This document shows, piece by piece, positions 18,122 to 27,034 of a DNA stretch of 64,000 bases; positions within the stretch are counted from its first letter, which is position 1, and the number at the start of each line of letters is the position of its first letter. Source of the stretch: Microbacterium terricola. Its GTDB lineage: Bacteria > Actinomycetota > Actinomycetes > Actinomycetales > Microbacteriaceae. The notes below the pieces were generated by a model. It was not told where the DNA came from, made no database searches, and was given only the letters and a program-made list of their open reading frames with translations. The DNA lies in assembly GCF_027943945.1 (NCBI RefSeq), contig NZ_AP027141.1, forward strand, positions 1,054,001-1,118,000, read 5' to 3'. The translations under genes were made by a program, and so were the position numbers.

Positions 18122-18161
18122 CGACTGTTGAAGAGTTGCGGGTTCGAGTCCCGTCCGCTCC
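18122..18161 (+). other. tRNA-like 3' fragment (possible tRNA relic)
   Basis: CGACT-GTTGAAG-AGTTG folds as an anticodon-like arm and is followed directly by a T-arm-like CGGG-TTCGAGT-CCCG, then TCCGCTCC. The T loop is canonical. The variable loop, D arm and 5' acceptor are missing, so this is not a working tRNA. It may be the remains of a tRNA cut by an old integration or deletion. It is not identical to the 3' end of tRNA-Pro at 12.1 kb. Confidence 0.45.
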
Positions 18162-18329
18162 TGCCGGAGACGAAGCTCAACTGCCAGGCACGCATCACCG
18201 CGGCCCCGCGCCCGGGTGAGCGGCATCGGGCCGGTACGCACCCACGAACATGCGACGCGCGTCAATTGCCGGTCCCTGACCGTGCCGGTTACCGCGTGCC
18301 GCGCACGGCCGTCGGGCATGCTCGAAGCT

Positions 18330-18539
18330 ATGGCAGGTTCACCCAATGGGTTCGAGTTCACCGTGCGCGGCGAACACGTGGAGATACGCCATCACGGTCG
18401 GGTGGCGGCAACATTGCGAAAGTCGGCGGCGGCCAAGTTCCTCGACGATGTTCAGCGCGATGACCCGCAGCACGTGATGGCGCGAGTCACAGGCAACTAC
18501 AAACGTGGGAACGAGCGGCCGAAGACTCGTCGACCCTGA
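18330..18539 (+). CDS. Small conserved basic protein, unknown function
   Basis: A 69-residue protein. It reads GFEFTVRGEHVEIRHHGR, then RKSAAAKFLDDVQRDDPQHV and a basic C-terminus VTGNYKRGNERPKTRRP. The layout, a small beta sheet then a helix and a basic tail, is like small actinobacterial proteins of unknown role. ATG at 18330 or 18318 could both start it; neither has a strong ribosome site. The region 18085-18329 otherwise has only the tRNA-like fragment. Confidence 0.6.
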   Translation: MAGSPNGFEFTVRGEHVEIRHHGRVAATLRKSAAAKFLDDVQRDDPQHVMARVTGNYKRGNERPKTRRP

Positions 18540-18564
18540 TAAGCCTCCCCGGGCATTCGTCGTT

Positions 18565-19263
18565 TCAGCGGAGCTGCGCGAACGCCTCTGCATCCTTGGT
18601 GCGGCCGACGATGAGGATGGTGTCGCCACTCTCGAGGACGGTGGAGTTGTCCGCGTTCGTCCATGCCTGGTCGGAGTGCTGGAATGCCGCGATGGTGACG
18701 CCGTAGCGGCGGCGGATCTGGGTATCGCCGAGCGGCGTTCCCAGGACCGTTGTGGGGGCCGGAGCCTTCACGAGCGCGTAACCCGGGGCCACTTCGATGT
18801 AGTCCAGCGCGGCGCCGCGGACCAGATGCGCGACGCGGCGGCCCATGTCCTCCTCCGGATAGATGACATGGTGCACGCCGAGCTGCTCCAGGATCAGCCC
18901 GTGTCGATCGTCAACCGCTTTCGCCCAGATCACCGGGATGTCCATCGTGAGCAGGACCGAGCAGGTGAGTATCGATGCGGAGATGTCGCCGCCGATGCCG
19001 ACGACGACCCGGTCGAACTCGTTGACGGCGAGCTGGGTGAGCACCTCGGCTCGAGTGGAGTCGCCGCGGACGACCTGCGTGAGCCGACCGTTGAGGGTCT
19101 GCACGAGGTCCTCGTCGAGGTCGATTCCGAGGACCTCGGTGCCGTAGTCCATCAGCTCCAGGGCCAGAGCGCTGCCGAAGCGACCCAGACCGATCACGGC
19201 GACGGAGTCCGCTTCTGCGATGCGGCGGGAGACGCCGGCGGAACTCAGCGAGAACTTAGCCAA
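18565..19263 (-). CDS. trkA: Potassium uptake regulatory subunit TrkA/KtrA
   Basis: Cytoplasmic gating subunit (232 aa) of a Trk/Ktr potassium channel. Residues 20-145 are an RCK_N (TrkA_N) Rossmann domain with VAVIGLGRFGSALALEL, the acidic LGIDLDEDLVQ that selects the nucleotide, and DRVVVGIGG. Residues 160-232 are the RCK_C domain, ending with GDTILIVGRTKDAEAF. One RCK unit matches KtrA rather than the double TrkA of E. coli. It starts inside the end of trkH (8-base overlap). Confidence 0.92.
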   Translation of the reverse strand: MAKFSLSSAGVSRRIAEADSVAVIGLGRFGSALALELMDYGTEVLGIDLDEDLVQTLNGRLTQVVRGDSTRAEVLTQLAVNEFDRVVVGIGGDISASILTCSVLLTMDIPVIWAKAVDDRHGLILEQLGVHHVIYPEEDMGRRVAHLVRGAALDYIEVAPGYALVKAPAPTTVLGTPLGDTQIRRRYGVTIAAFQHSDQAWTNADNSTVLESGDTILIVGRTKDAEAFAQLR

Positions 19264-20656
19264 TGGCGGGCCTTTCTTTCGGGTACTCGTACAAGATCCG
19301 GTGGTCGCGGAGCGCGATGGCGGAACCCAGGGTGAGCGGGCCGAGCCGGCCCAGGAACATCAGCACCACCAGCACCAGCTGGGCTGGGGCGGACAGCTCG
19401 GGCGTGATTCCGGTCGACAGACCCACCGTGGCGAAGGCGGAGACCGATTCGAACAGGGTACGGTCCAGGCTCTCTCCGGAGAGCACCATCAGCAGCCCCG
19501 TCGCGGTGATGATCGCAGCGATGGCGATGATGACCACGGTGATCGCTTGACGATGCACGTCGCGGGGGAGGCGCTTGCCGAAGATGTTCACTGCCGCCTC
19601 GCCGCGCAGCTCGGTCACCATGACGAAGAAGAGCACGGCGAAGGTGGTCACCTTGATGCCGCCGGCGGTGCCGGCCGGGCCGCCGCCGATGAACATCAGC
19701 ACGTCCATGCCCAGCCACGTCTCGCCGTGCATCGCCCCGATGTCGACTGAGTTGAACCCTGCCGTGCGGGTCTGCACCGAGTGGAAGAACCCGGCCAGCA
19801 CTCGTGCCCACGGATCCAGCCGGCCGAACGTGGCGGGATTGTCCCATTCGAGGAGGGTGATGTAGGCGGTCCCCACGATCAGGAGCAGCACGGTGGCGGA
19901 CAGCACCAGCTTTGTGTTCATCGACCAGTGGAGAGGTCGGGGGAGTTCCTTCCGCAGTTGGAGCAGGACGGGGAATCCCAGCCCGCCCAGGATGATCGCC
20001 GCCGCGATCGGCAGGCAGATGAACGGATCGTCGACGAAGCCGATGAGGTTGTCGCTGTACAGCGCGAATCCCGCGTTGTTGAACGAGGACACCGCGTGGA
20101 AGGTGGCGTACCACGCGGCTCGACCCGGGGGATAGCCGTACCCGGTGAGAAACCTCACGAACAGGAACACGAACGTCGCCGCCTCGAGCGCGAGTGCCGT
20201 CAGCACGATCCCGCGGACGATGCCGCGGACATCATCGAGCCCGACGGTCTTGGCCTCGGCGGCGGTGTTCAACCTGGAGCGCACCGAGAACTTCCGCGCC
20301 AGCACGAGACCGATCAGCGCGGCGAAGATCATGATCCCCAGACCGCCGACCTGGATCAGCAGCATGATCACCGCCTGGCCGAACGGCGTCCAGAACGTCT
20401 CCGTGTCGACCACTGTCAGCCCCGTCACGCACACCGCGCTGGTCGACGTGAACAGCGCCTGGACGAACGATGCGCCACCGGGACCCGTCGCCGCGATCGG
20501 GAGCATCAGCAACCCCGTGCCGATCGCCACGGCGAGACCGAATCCGACGACGACGGCCTGGGCGGGTCGCAGCCCAGTCCGTACCCGGACAGGCCGGTTG
20601 CCCGCGGCCCAGGGCGCACGCCGCAGCCTCATCGGCACACTGTACCGCGGCACCAT
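19256..20656 (-). CDS. trkH: Potassium uptake membrane subunit TrkH/KtrB
   Basis: Potassium-translocating membrane subunit of 466 residues with four M1-P-M2 repeats. Pore-loop glycines are seen in SAVCVTGLTVVDT, SSFNNAGFALYSD, TRTAGFNSVDI and FATVGLSTGI, the four half-filters of the family. The intramembrane loop GGGPAGTAGGIKVTT after the third repeat is the gate. ATG at 20656 is chosen; ATG at 20632 is possible, and the open frame upstream is not coding-like. It forms an operon with trkA. Confidence 0.92.
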   Translation of the reverse strand: MVPRYSVPMRLRRAPWAAGNRPVRVRTGLRPAQAVVVGFGLAVAIGTGLLMLPIAATGPGGASFVQALFTSTSAVCVTGLTVVDTETFWTPFGQAVIMLLIQVGGLGIMIFAALIGLVLARKFSVRSRLNTAAEAKTVGLDDVRGIVRGIVLTALALEAATFVFLFVRFLTGYGYPPGRAAWYATFHAVSSFNNAGFALYSDNLIGFVDDPFICLPIAAAIILGGLGFPVLLQLRKELPRPLHWSMNTKLVLSATVLLLIVGTAYITLLEWDNPATFGRLDPWARVLAGFFHSVQTRTAGFNSVDIGAMHGETWLGMDVLMFIGGGPAGTAGGIKVTTFAVLFFVMVTELRGEAAVNIFGKRLPRDVHRQAITVVIIAIAAIITATGLLMVLSGESLDRTLFESVSAFATVGLSTGITPELSAPAQLVLVVLMFLGRLGPLTLGSAIALRDHRILYEYPKERPAIG

Positions 20657-20820
20657 CGCGGACACGGTCGGCGCGACGGCACGGAGAAATCCGCGGTGAG
20701 ACCGAGAAGCCCCAGCGGGGATCCGTCGTTTCACCGCGCGGTCAGCGCCGCCCGACGTCGGCTGGGATAGCCTGAGCGAGCCGGCGCAGCCCCTTCCACC
20801 GTCGGCAGACGGAGACGCCT

Positions 20821-22743
20821 GTGGACCCGGCGGAACTCGCCATCGATCCGGACGAGGTCCGGCGACTCGCGGATTGCGCGAAGGAGCCGATCCGCACGCC
20901 GGGCATGATCCAGCGTCACGGCACGCTGCTCGCCGTCGATACCGCCACCCAGGTGATCGCGGTGGTGAGTGAGGATGCGCGGGAGTGGCTCGGCCGCCCG
21001 TTCGCCGACATCGGGAACCCGGCGCTGGCGGATGCCGTGCGCACCGGCACGGCCGTCGACCCCGTCCGGGTGAGCTGGGGCGGCGCACCCGCCGACGCGA
21101 TCGTGCACGCCACAGGCGGGCTCACGATGGTCGAGCTGGAGACCGTGCCGACGGGAGCGGAGTACGCCCGCACCGCGGTCGTCTCTGCGCTCGGCCGGCT
21201 GTCGGCGATCGGCACCATCCCGGAACTGCGCGCGAGCGCGGCGGCCGAGATCCGCCGGATCGTGGGCTTCGATCGCGTGATGATCTACCACTTCCATGAG
21301 GACGGTCACGGCGAGGTGGTCGCCGACGACCGGGACGACGAGCTCGAACCGTTCCTGGGCCTGCACTTCCCGTCATCCGACATCCCTCCGCAGGCGCGCG
21401 AGCTGTACATCTCGAAGATCGGGCGGGCGATCGCCAGCACGCAGGCCGCCGGCATCCCCCTGCTCTCGGTGTCAGGAGATCCGCGCGCCGTCGACCTCTC
21501 CCACGCGGAGCTGCGCAGCGTGTCGCCGTATCACCTGCAGTACATGCGCAACATGGGGCAGGCGTCGACGTTCTCCCTGTCGCTCGTCGAAGACGGACGG
21601 CTGGTGGGCATGATCACGTGCGCGCATCGCACGGAGCGGCGCCTCCCGGTGCTGCTGCGCAGGTCTCTGGAGGTGCTCGCCGCCCAGATCACGATGCAGC
21701 TCACGCACATGCGGGAGGTCGCCCGCCTCGAGCACGTGATCGCCGCCCGGGAGCGCCGGACCGCGCTGCTCGCACCTCTCTACGCCTCCGACGACATCCA
21801 CACCACCCTGCTCGGCGGGTCCGAGACGGTGCTCGGGCTCATTCCGGCCGACGGCGTGCTCGTCCGCATCGGCGGCACCTCGCATGCCCTCGGCCGAACG
21901 CCTCCGCTCGACGGGGTGACCCGCGCGCTCGCCGTGCTCGAGGGTGCCCCTCTCGCGTCCGAATGCCTCGAGGCAGACCGGCCGGACCTTGCGAGCGTCC
22001 TACCCGAGGTCGCCGGCCTCCTCGTCGTGCCGCTGAACGGCACGGACGACGTGCTGATGTTCTTCCGCGGCGAGGTCTCGCGCGAGATCTCCTGGCTCGG
22101 CGATCCGGGGCAGACCAATCGCCCGGACCGGCTCTCGCCCCGCACGTCCTTCAGCTCATGGAAGCAGACGGTGCGAGGTCGCTCCGAGCCGTGGGGGACG
22201 GTCGTGCAGGAGGCCGGCGAGCTCGCGCATGAGCTCGAGGTCGCCCTGAAGCGTCGCGCAGAGGCCCAGCTCGCCCGTCTCGCGATGCGGGACGCCCTCA
22301 CAGGGCTGCACAATCGGCGCTACCTGGTCGAGCGCCTCCGTGCCGCCGAGGAGCATCGGCTGGCCTTGCTGTTCATCGACCTGGACGACTTCAAGAGCGT
22401 CAACGACGTGCACGGCCATGACACGGGAGACGCGGTGATCCGCGAGGTGGCGCACCGCCTGGTCGCGCACTCCCGCGAGACCGATGCGGTGGTGCGTCTC
22501 GGGGGCGACGAGTTCGTCGTCCTGCTCGACGTCGCTGCCGGAGACGATGTCCACGGGATCGCCGAGCGGATGGTGGAGGCCATCGCGGCCCCGATCGTCA
22601 CCGGTCGGGCGTCGCTGACCGTGACGGCGTCGTGCGGTGTGGTGATGACGGAGTCCGGCGCGCCGGGACCAGACCTCATCGAGGCGGCGGATGCGGCGAT
22701 GTACCGCGCCAAGCGAGCCGGCCGGAATCGGGTCTCGGCCTGA
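20821..22743 (+). CDS. Bacteriophytochrome with GGDEF output (photoreceptor diguanylate cyclase)
   Basis: A red-light sensor of 640 residues. The PAS region has Cys19 in DCAKEPIRTPGMIQRHG, the bacteriophytochrome biliverdin attachment site. The GAF domain has FPSSDIPPQARELY (Asp187), SPYHLQYMRNMG (His238) and CAH (His269). The PHY tongue carries PRTSF at 440-444. The output is a GGDEF domain, GGDEF at 561-565, with the inhibitory-site RxxD at 552-555 exactly five residues before it. So both the c-di-GMP synthase site and product feedback site look intact. The usual IQPHG reads IQRHG. No heme oxygenase gene is adjacent. GTG start at 20821. Confidence 0.93.
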   Translation: MDPAELAIDPDEVRRLADCAKEPIRTPGMIQRHGTLLAVDTATQVIAVVSEDAREWLGRPFADIGNPALADAVRTGTAVDPVRVSWGGAPADAIVHATGGLTMVELETVPTGAEYARTAVVSALGRLSAIGTIPELRASAAAEIRRIVGFDRVMIYHFHEDGHGEVVADDRDDELEPFLGLHFPSSDIPPQARELYISKIGRAIASTQAAGIPLLSVSGDPRAVDLSHAELRSVSPYHLQYMRNMGQASTFSLSLVEDGRLVGMITCAHRTERRLPVLLRRSLEVLAAQITMQLTHMREVARLEHVIAARERRTALLAPLYASDDIHTTLLGGSETVLGLIPADGVLVRIGGTSHALGRTPPLDGVTRALAVLEGAPLASECLEADRPDLASVLPEVAGLLVVPLNGTDDVLMFFRGEVSREISWLGDPGQTNRPDRLSPRTSFSSWKQTVRGRSEPWGTVVQEAGELAHELEVALKRRAEAQLARLAMRDALTGLHNRRYLVERLRAAEEHRLALLFIDLDDFKSVNDVHGHDTGDAVIREVAHRLVAHSRETDAVVRLGGDEFVVLLDVAAGDDVHGIAERMVEAIAAPIVTGRASLTVTASCGVVMTESGAPGPDLIEAADAAMYRAKRAGRNRVSA

Positions 22744-22781
22744 CGCGACGCGCCCGACACGTGGCGATGCCCCGCACCAGG

Positions 22782-23348
22782 TCATCCCCGCGGCGGCGCG
22801 ATCCCACCGGGCGGTGGCCCATAGTGCAGAGGCATCGCCAGGAACCACGCGACGGCGAGGACCGCGAGGACGGTCCCGATCGCGCAGGCGACCGACATGA
22901 CGGCCGCGGTCTTCCCGCGCAGCCGCCGTCGGATCAGCGTGAGCGCGCCGAATCCGAGCAGCCCGCCCGCGGAGTTCATGATCACGTCGGTGATGTCGGA
23001 GCTGCCGACGGCCAGCACATACTGCGTGACTTCGAGAGCGAGGCTCGCCCCGGCCGCGGTCGCCAGCACACGCCACCACCGCCACGACGGCGCGAGAAGT
23101 CCGAGGTGGACGCCGAACGGCAGGAACAGCACCAGGTTCGCGAGGACCTCCGACGGCGCGCTGGATCCGAGGCCGTTGCCGGCGACGAACGGCACGAGCT
23201 TGATCACCCGATCCACGCCGCCGACCCACGGGATGTCGAGCTTCCACAGCACGAGCCACGCGAGCAGCACGAGGTAGACGCCGAACAGTCCGGCCAGGCG
23301 GCTCCGGAGGCCGCCGTCCGTGCGGAGAGGCGCGCTCACGCCGGTCAT
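22782..23348 (-). CDS. VanZ-family membrane protein
   Basis: A 188-residue membrane protein with about five hydrophobic segments. Family landmarks are KLVPF near the start, EVLANLVLFLPFGVHLGLL and SLALEVTQYVLAVGSSDITDVIMNSAGGLLG, the E-x-x-Q and D-x-x-x-N pattern of VanZ. In enterococci VanZ raises teicoplanin tolerance by an unknown mechanism. ATG overlaps the stop of the upstream peptidase gene, so both are made from one mRNA. Confidence 0.88.
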   Translation of the reverse strand: MTGVSAPLRTDGGLRSRLAGLFGVYLVLLAWLVLWKLDIPWVGGVDRVIKLVPFVAGNGLGSSAPSEVLANLVLFLPFGVHLGLLAPSWRWWRVLATAAGASLALEVTQYVLAVGSSDITDVIMNSAGGLLGFGALTLIRRRLRGKTAAVMSVACAIGTVLAVLAVAWFLAMPLHYGPPPGGIAPPRG

Positions 23349-23953
23349 CGCCGCATCCTCGGGTCGTACGTGGGATCCGGGTACATCTCAGGGCATCCGC
23401 TGTCGACCGCGGCGGGGCGCAGCTCGAAGTGCCACGACTCGTTGCCGTAGATCTGGCAGAGCCCGTAGCGGGCGCCGCGCTCGGACAGCCAGGCCGCCGC
23501 ATCCCACCCGCCGATGTCGACAGCATCCCCCTGCACGTGCGGCGAGGTGTCAGCGGTCGCCACCCACCGTGCCGCCTCGGCCTCCGACCCGTACTCCGCC
23601 ACCGCTTCGCTCAGCAGCTCATTCTGATACTCCGGCGACCGCCATCCGCTGTTCACGGTGAACGTGATGCCGTCCGCTGACGCATCGGATGCTGCCGCCC
23701 GCAGCGCGGCGAGCAGTTCCGGGTCGAGCCGGGCCACGGCTGCGTACTCGTCGTCGAAGACCGTCACCCCATCCGGCACGTCGCCGTCGGCGCCGAGCAG
23801 GGGAGGGGTGGCCGTCAGCTCGGAGGTGGCCGCGGACCGCGGGGCGTTGAGGACGGCCAGCGTCACCGCGGTGGCCGCCGTGACGAGCGTGAGGACGAGT
23901 ACGACAGCGCCCACGCGGCGGGCGCGGGGTGCGGGGGAGACGGTCGACGACAT
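23345..23953 (-). CDS. Secreted D-alanyl-D-alanine carboxypeptidase, VanY/M15 family
   Basis: A 202-residue zinc peptidase with an N-terminal membrane anchor or signal (VGAVVLVLTLVTAATAVTL). M15 motifs are complete: NSGWRSPEYQNELL, SPHVQGDAVDIG with the zinc His and Asp, and ESWHFELR with the catalytic Glu and third zinc ligand. It should trim the terminal D-Ala of peptidoglycan pentapeptides outside the membrane. ATG at 23953 follows GGAGTGGGAG. It is cotranscribed with the VanZ gene and is divergent from the response regulator across 86 bases. Confidence 0.88.
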   Translation of the reverse strand: MSSTVSPAPRARRVGAVVLVLTLVTAATAVTLAVLNAPRSAATSELTATPPLLGADGDVPDGVTVFDDEYAAVARLDPELLAALRAAASDASADGITFTVNSGWRSPEYQNELLSEAVAEYGSEAEAARWVATADTSPHVQGDAVDIGGWDAAAWLSERGARYGLCQIYGNESWHFELRPAAVDSGCPEMYPDPTYDPRMRR

Positions 23954-24039
23954 GCTCCCACTCCACACGCGCGCGTGTTGCGAGACCGTATGCAGTTTTC
24001 GATAGGCCGACGATATGCCCGGACTCCTACGATCGAGTC

Positions 24040-24747
24040 ATGCGCGTGCTGGTGGTCGAGGACGAGCCCTTCATGGCGGAGGCGATCCGCGATGGGCTGC
24101 GCCTCGAGGCGATCGCGGCCGACATCGCGGGCGACGGCGACCTCGCGCTGGAGCTGCTGAGCATCAACTCGTACGACATCGCCGTGCTCGACCGTGACAT
24201 CCCCGGCCCGTCCGGCGATGAGGTCGCGCAGCGCATCGTCGCCTCCGGCAGCGGCATGCCGATCCTCATGCTCACCGCGGCGGACCGGCTCGACGACAAG
24301 GCCACCGGCTTCGGCCTCGGCGCCGACGACTACCTCACCAAGCCGTTCGAGCTGCGCGAGCTGGTGCTCCGGCTCCGCGCCCTCGACCGGCGGCGGGCGC
24401 ACAGCCGACCGCCGGTTCGCGAGCTCGCCGGTCTGCGCCTGGACCCGTTTCGCCGCGAGGTGTACCGGGACGACCGCTACGTCGCGCTCACCCGCAAGCA
24501 GTTCGCCGTGCTCGAAGTCCTCGTCGCGGCCGAGGGCGGCGTCGTCAGCGCGGAAGAGCTGCTCGAACGGGCGTGGGATGAGAACGCCGACCCCTTCACG
24601 AACGCCGTCCGCATCACCGTGTCCGCGCTGCGCAAACGCCTGGGGGAGCCCTGGCTGATCGCGACGGTGCCTGGTGTCGGCTACCGGATCGACATCGGCG
24701 AGGCCAGCCGGCCCGGCGAGGCGCAGGGGTCAGACGATCGTGGCTAG
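24040..24747 (+). CDS. OmpR/PhoB-family response regulator
   Basis: A 235-residue regulator. The receiver domain has the acidic pocket at residues 7-9, phosphoacceptor Asp51 (IAVLDRDIPG), the Thr in LMLTAADR and Lys in YLTKPF. The winged helix (about 130-225) has RKQFAVLEVLVAAEGGVVSAEELL and TVPGVGYRI. It overlaps its kinase gene by eight bases and is divergent from the VanY-VanZ pair, which is its most obvious target. No direct repeat operator could be assigned. Confidence 0.92.
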   Translation: MRVLVVEDEPFMAEAIRDGLRLEAIAADIAGDGDLALELLSINSYDIAVLDRDIPGPSGDEVAQRIVASGSGMPILMLTAADRLDDKATGFGLGADDYLTKPFELRELVLRLRALDRRRAHSRPPVRELAGLRLDPFRREVYRDDRYVALTRKQFAVLEVLVAAEGGVVSAEELLERAWDENADPFTNAVRITVSALRKRLGEPWLIATVPGVGYRIDIGEASRPGEAQGSDDRG

Positions 24748-25822
24748 GGAGCCCGGCCCGAGCGTCCGGTTGAAACTCACCCTCAGCTACGCCGGCTTCC
24801 TGATGCTCGCGAGCCTCCTGCTTCTCGCTGTGGTGTGGGCCTTCCTGCTGCGCTACGTGCCGACGGAGGCGACGCAGACGATCGGCGGGTTCGTGCCTGG
24901 TCGCGACGACCTCATCCGCGCCTTCGCGCCGCGTGCGGCGTGGGCGTTGCTGTTCCTGCTGGTCTTCGGTCTCGTGGGCGGCTGGTTCCTCGCCGGACGG
25001 ATGCTGGTGCCCCTGGACCGGATCACCGCCGCCACCCGCCGCGCCGCGGAGGGTTCGCTCTCGCACCGGATCGCGCTGGAGGGCAGGGCTGACGAGTTCC
25101 GTGAGCTCGCCGACAGCTTCGACGCGATGCTCGCGCAGCTCGAGGCGCATGTGGCCGAGCAGCAGCGGTTCGCGGCGAACGCGTCGCACGAGCTGCGGAC
25201 GCCGCTCGCGATCACCCAGACCCTGCTCGACGTCGCCCGCAGCGACCCCGAGCGCGACCCCGAAGAGCTCGTCGAGCGCCTCCGGATCGTCAACGCCAGG
25301 GCGATCGAGCTGACCGAGGCTCTGCTGCTGCTCAGCCGCAGCGATCAGCGCTCCTTCCATCGCGAAGCGGTGGACCTGTCGCTGCTGGTCGAGGAGGCCA
25401 CCGAGACCCTCCTTCCCCTCGCCGAGCAGCGCGGGGTGAGCATCGACACGAGCGGCGAGGTCGCCCCGACTTTCGGCTCATCCGCGCTGCTGCTGCAGCT
25501 CACGACGAACCTCGTGCACAACGCAATCGTGCACAACCAGCCCCACACCGGCACGGTGCAGGTGAGCACCGCTGTAGAGCCGGGGGCGGCGGTGCTGCGC
25601 GTCGAGAACACCGGCAGCATCCTCTCGCCGGCCCAGGTCGCCACCCTCACGGAGCCGTTCCAGCGCGGTGCCGAACGCATCCGCACGCACGACACCGGAG
25701 TCGGCCTCGGGCTCGCCATCGTGCAGAGCATCACACGCGCGCACGACGGGATCCTCACCCTCACACCGCGCGCGACCGGCGGGCTGATCGCCGAGGTGAG
25801 GCTGCCCGCCGCCAACCTGTGA
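24740..25822 (+). CDS. Sensor histidine kinase
   Basis: A 360-residue membrane kinase. Two membrane helices (LSYAGFLMLASLLLLAVVW and ALLFLLVFGLVGGWFLAG) flank a short outer loop of about 40 residues, followed by a HAMP domain (DRITAATRRAAEGSLSHRI), the H box ASHELRTPL with His150, and the ATP lid with NLVHNAIVHN (N box) and DTGVGLGLAIV (G1/G2). The short loop suggests sensing at or within the membrane, as in kinases for cell-wall antibiotics. GTG at 24740 has AGGGG upstream and overlaps the regulator gene. Confidence 0.92.
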   Translation: MAREPGPSVRLKLTLSYAGFLMLASLLLLAVVWAFLLRYVPTEATQTIGGFVPGRDDLIRAFAPRAAWALLFLLVFGLVGGWFLAGRMLVPLDRITAATRRAAEGSLSHRIALEGRADEFRELADSFDAMLAQLEAHVAEQQRFAANASHELRTPLAITQTLLDVARSDPERDPEELVERLRIVNARAIELTEALLLLSRSDQRSFHREAVDLSLLVEEATETLLPLAEQRGVSIDTSGEVAPTFGSSALLLQLTTNLVHNAIVHNQPHTGTVQVSTAVEPGAAVLRVENTGSILSPAQVATLTEPFQRGAERIRTHDTGVGLGLAIVQSITRAHDGILTLTPRATGGLIAEVRLPAANL

Positions 25823-25853
25823 GGCGTACAGACTCGGGGCGTAGCTTCCAGAC

Positions 25854-26954
25854 ATGAGCACCGTACGCTCGACGACCCCTGGCCGTGGTCGCCCACAGAA
25901 TCGGCAGTCCCCCAGCGAGTTCACCGAACTGGCCCAGATCATCCGCGGCAGCGGGCTCCTGCGTCGCCGCTACGGGTACTACTGGACCAAACTCATCGCC
26001 GCCCCGCTCGTCCTCGCCGGCTGCATCGTCGGGTTCGTGATCATCGGCGACACATGGTGGCAGCTGTTCACCGCGGCCGTCCTCGCCATCGTGTTCACGC
26101 AGATCGCCTTCCTCGGGCATGACGCCGCGCACCGGCAGATCTTCGTGTCGGGCCGGTGGAACGACTGGATCAGCCTCATCCTGGGCGACCTGCTCGTCGG
26201 GATGAGCTACGGCTGGTGGCAGCACAAGCACACCCGGCACCACGCCAACCCGAACAAGCTCGGCTCGGATCCCGACATCGAGCTGCCGGTCATCGCCGTG
26301 ACACCCGAGTCCGCGCTCATCCAGCGCAATCGGGTGAGCGCGTGGCTCCGTGCGCATCAAGGCCTGTTCTTCTTCCCGATCCTGCTGTTCGAAGGCGTCT
26401 CGCTGCACGCCTCCGGCATCCGCCGCGTGGCGACGCCCGGCCATCTCGACCGGCGATGGGTGGAGATCGGGTTCATGGCGGTGCGCATCGGGGGATTCCT
26501 CACGCTCGTGTTCCTCGTGCTCTCGCCCGGGATCGCCTTCGTCTTCCTCGCCGTTCAGCTCGGGCTGTTCGGGTTCTACATGGGCATCTCCTTCGCCCCG
26601 AACCACAAGGGCATGCCGGTGGTGCCGCGCGACGTCACCCTCGACTTCCTGCGCCGGCAGGTCGCGATGAGCCGCAACATCCAGGGCTCCCGCTTCCTCG
26701 ACGCGGCGATGGGCGGACTGAACTACCAGATCGAGCACCACCTGTTCCCCTCGATGCCGCGGCCCCATCTGCGGCGGGCCGCGCCGCTGATCGCGGCCTA
26801 CTGCCGTGAGCACGGTGTGCCGTACACCCAGACGCGGCTGTTCGCCTCGTACGTGATCGTCACGCGCTACATCAACCGCGTCGGACTGGGCGAGCGGGAC
26901 GTGTTCAGCTGCCCGCTCGTCGACCAGCGCAGCCACCTCACCGCGGCCGTCTGA
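25854..26954 (+). CDS. Membrane fatty acid desaturase
   Basis: A 366-residue di-iron desaturase that puts a double bond in acyl chains. The three His boxes are HDAAH (89-93), HKHTRHH (124-130) and QIEHH (292-296), with four membrane spans between them. The QxxHH form of the third box is typical of front-end or acyl-lipid desaturases. It would adjust membrane fluidity. It follows the kinase gene by 31 bases on the same strand and may be read with it. Confidence 0.9.
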   Translation: MSTVRSTTPGRGRPQNRQSPSEFTELAQIIRGSGLLRRRYGYYWTKLIAAPLVLAGCIVGFVIIGDTWWQLFTAAVLAIVFTQIAFLGHDAAHRQIFVSGRWNDWISLILGDLLVGMSYGWWQHKHTRHHANPNKLGSDPDIELPVIAVTPESALIQRNRVSAWLRAHQGLFFFPILLFEGVSLHASGIRRVATPGHLDRRWVEIGFMAVRIGGFLTLVFLVLSPGIAFVFLAVQLGLFGFYMGISFAPNHKGMPVVPRDVTLDFLRRQVAMSRNIQGSRFLDAAMGGLNYQIEHHLFPSMPRPHLRRAAPLIAAYCREHGVPYTQTRLFASYVIVTRYINRVGLGERDVFSCPLVDQRSHLTAAV

Positions 26955-27034
26955 GGCCGGCTGGCGGCGGACGAGTCAACCGGCCGGGGCCTCGCCTCCC
27001 GGTTCAGCGGGGCGGCTGCGCCTAGCCTGGGCGG

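Noticed and set aside
18122..18161. A functional tRNA
   Set aside because: The variable loop, D arm and 5' acceptor are missing; only anticodon-like and T-arm-like parts are seen.
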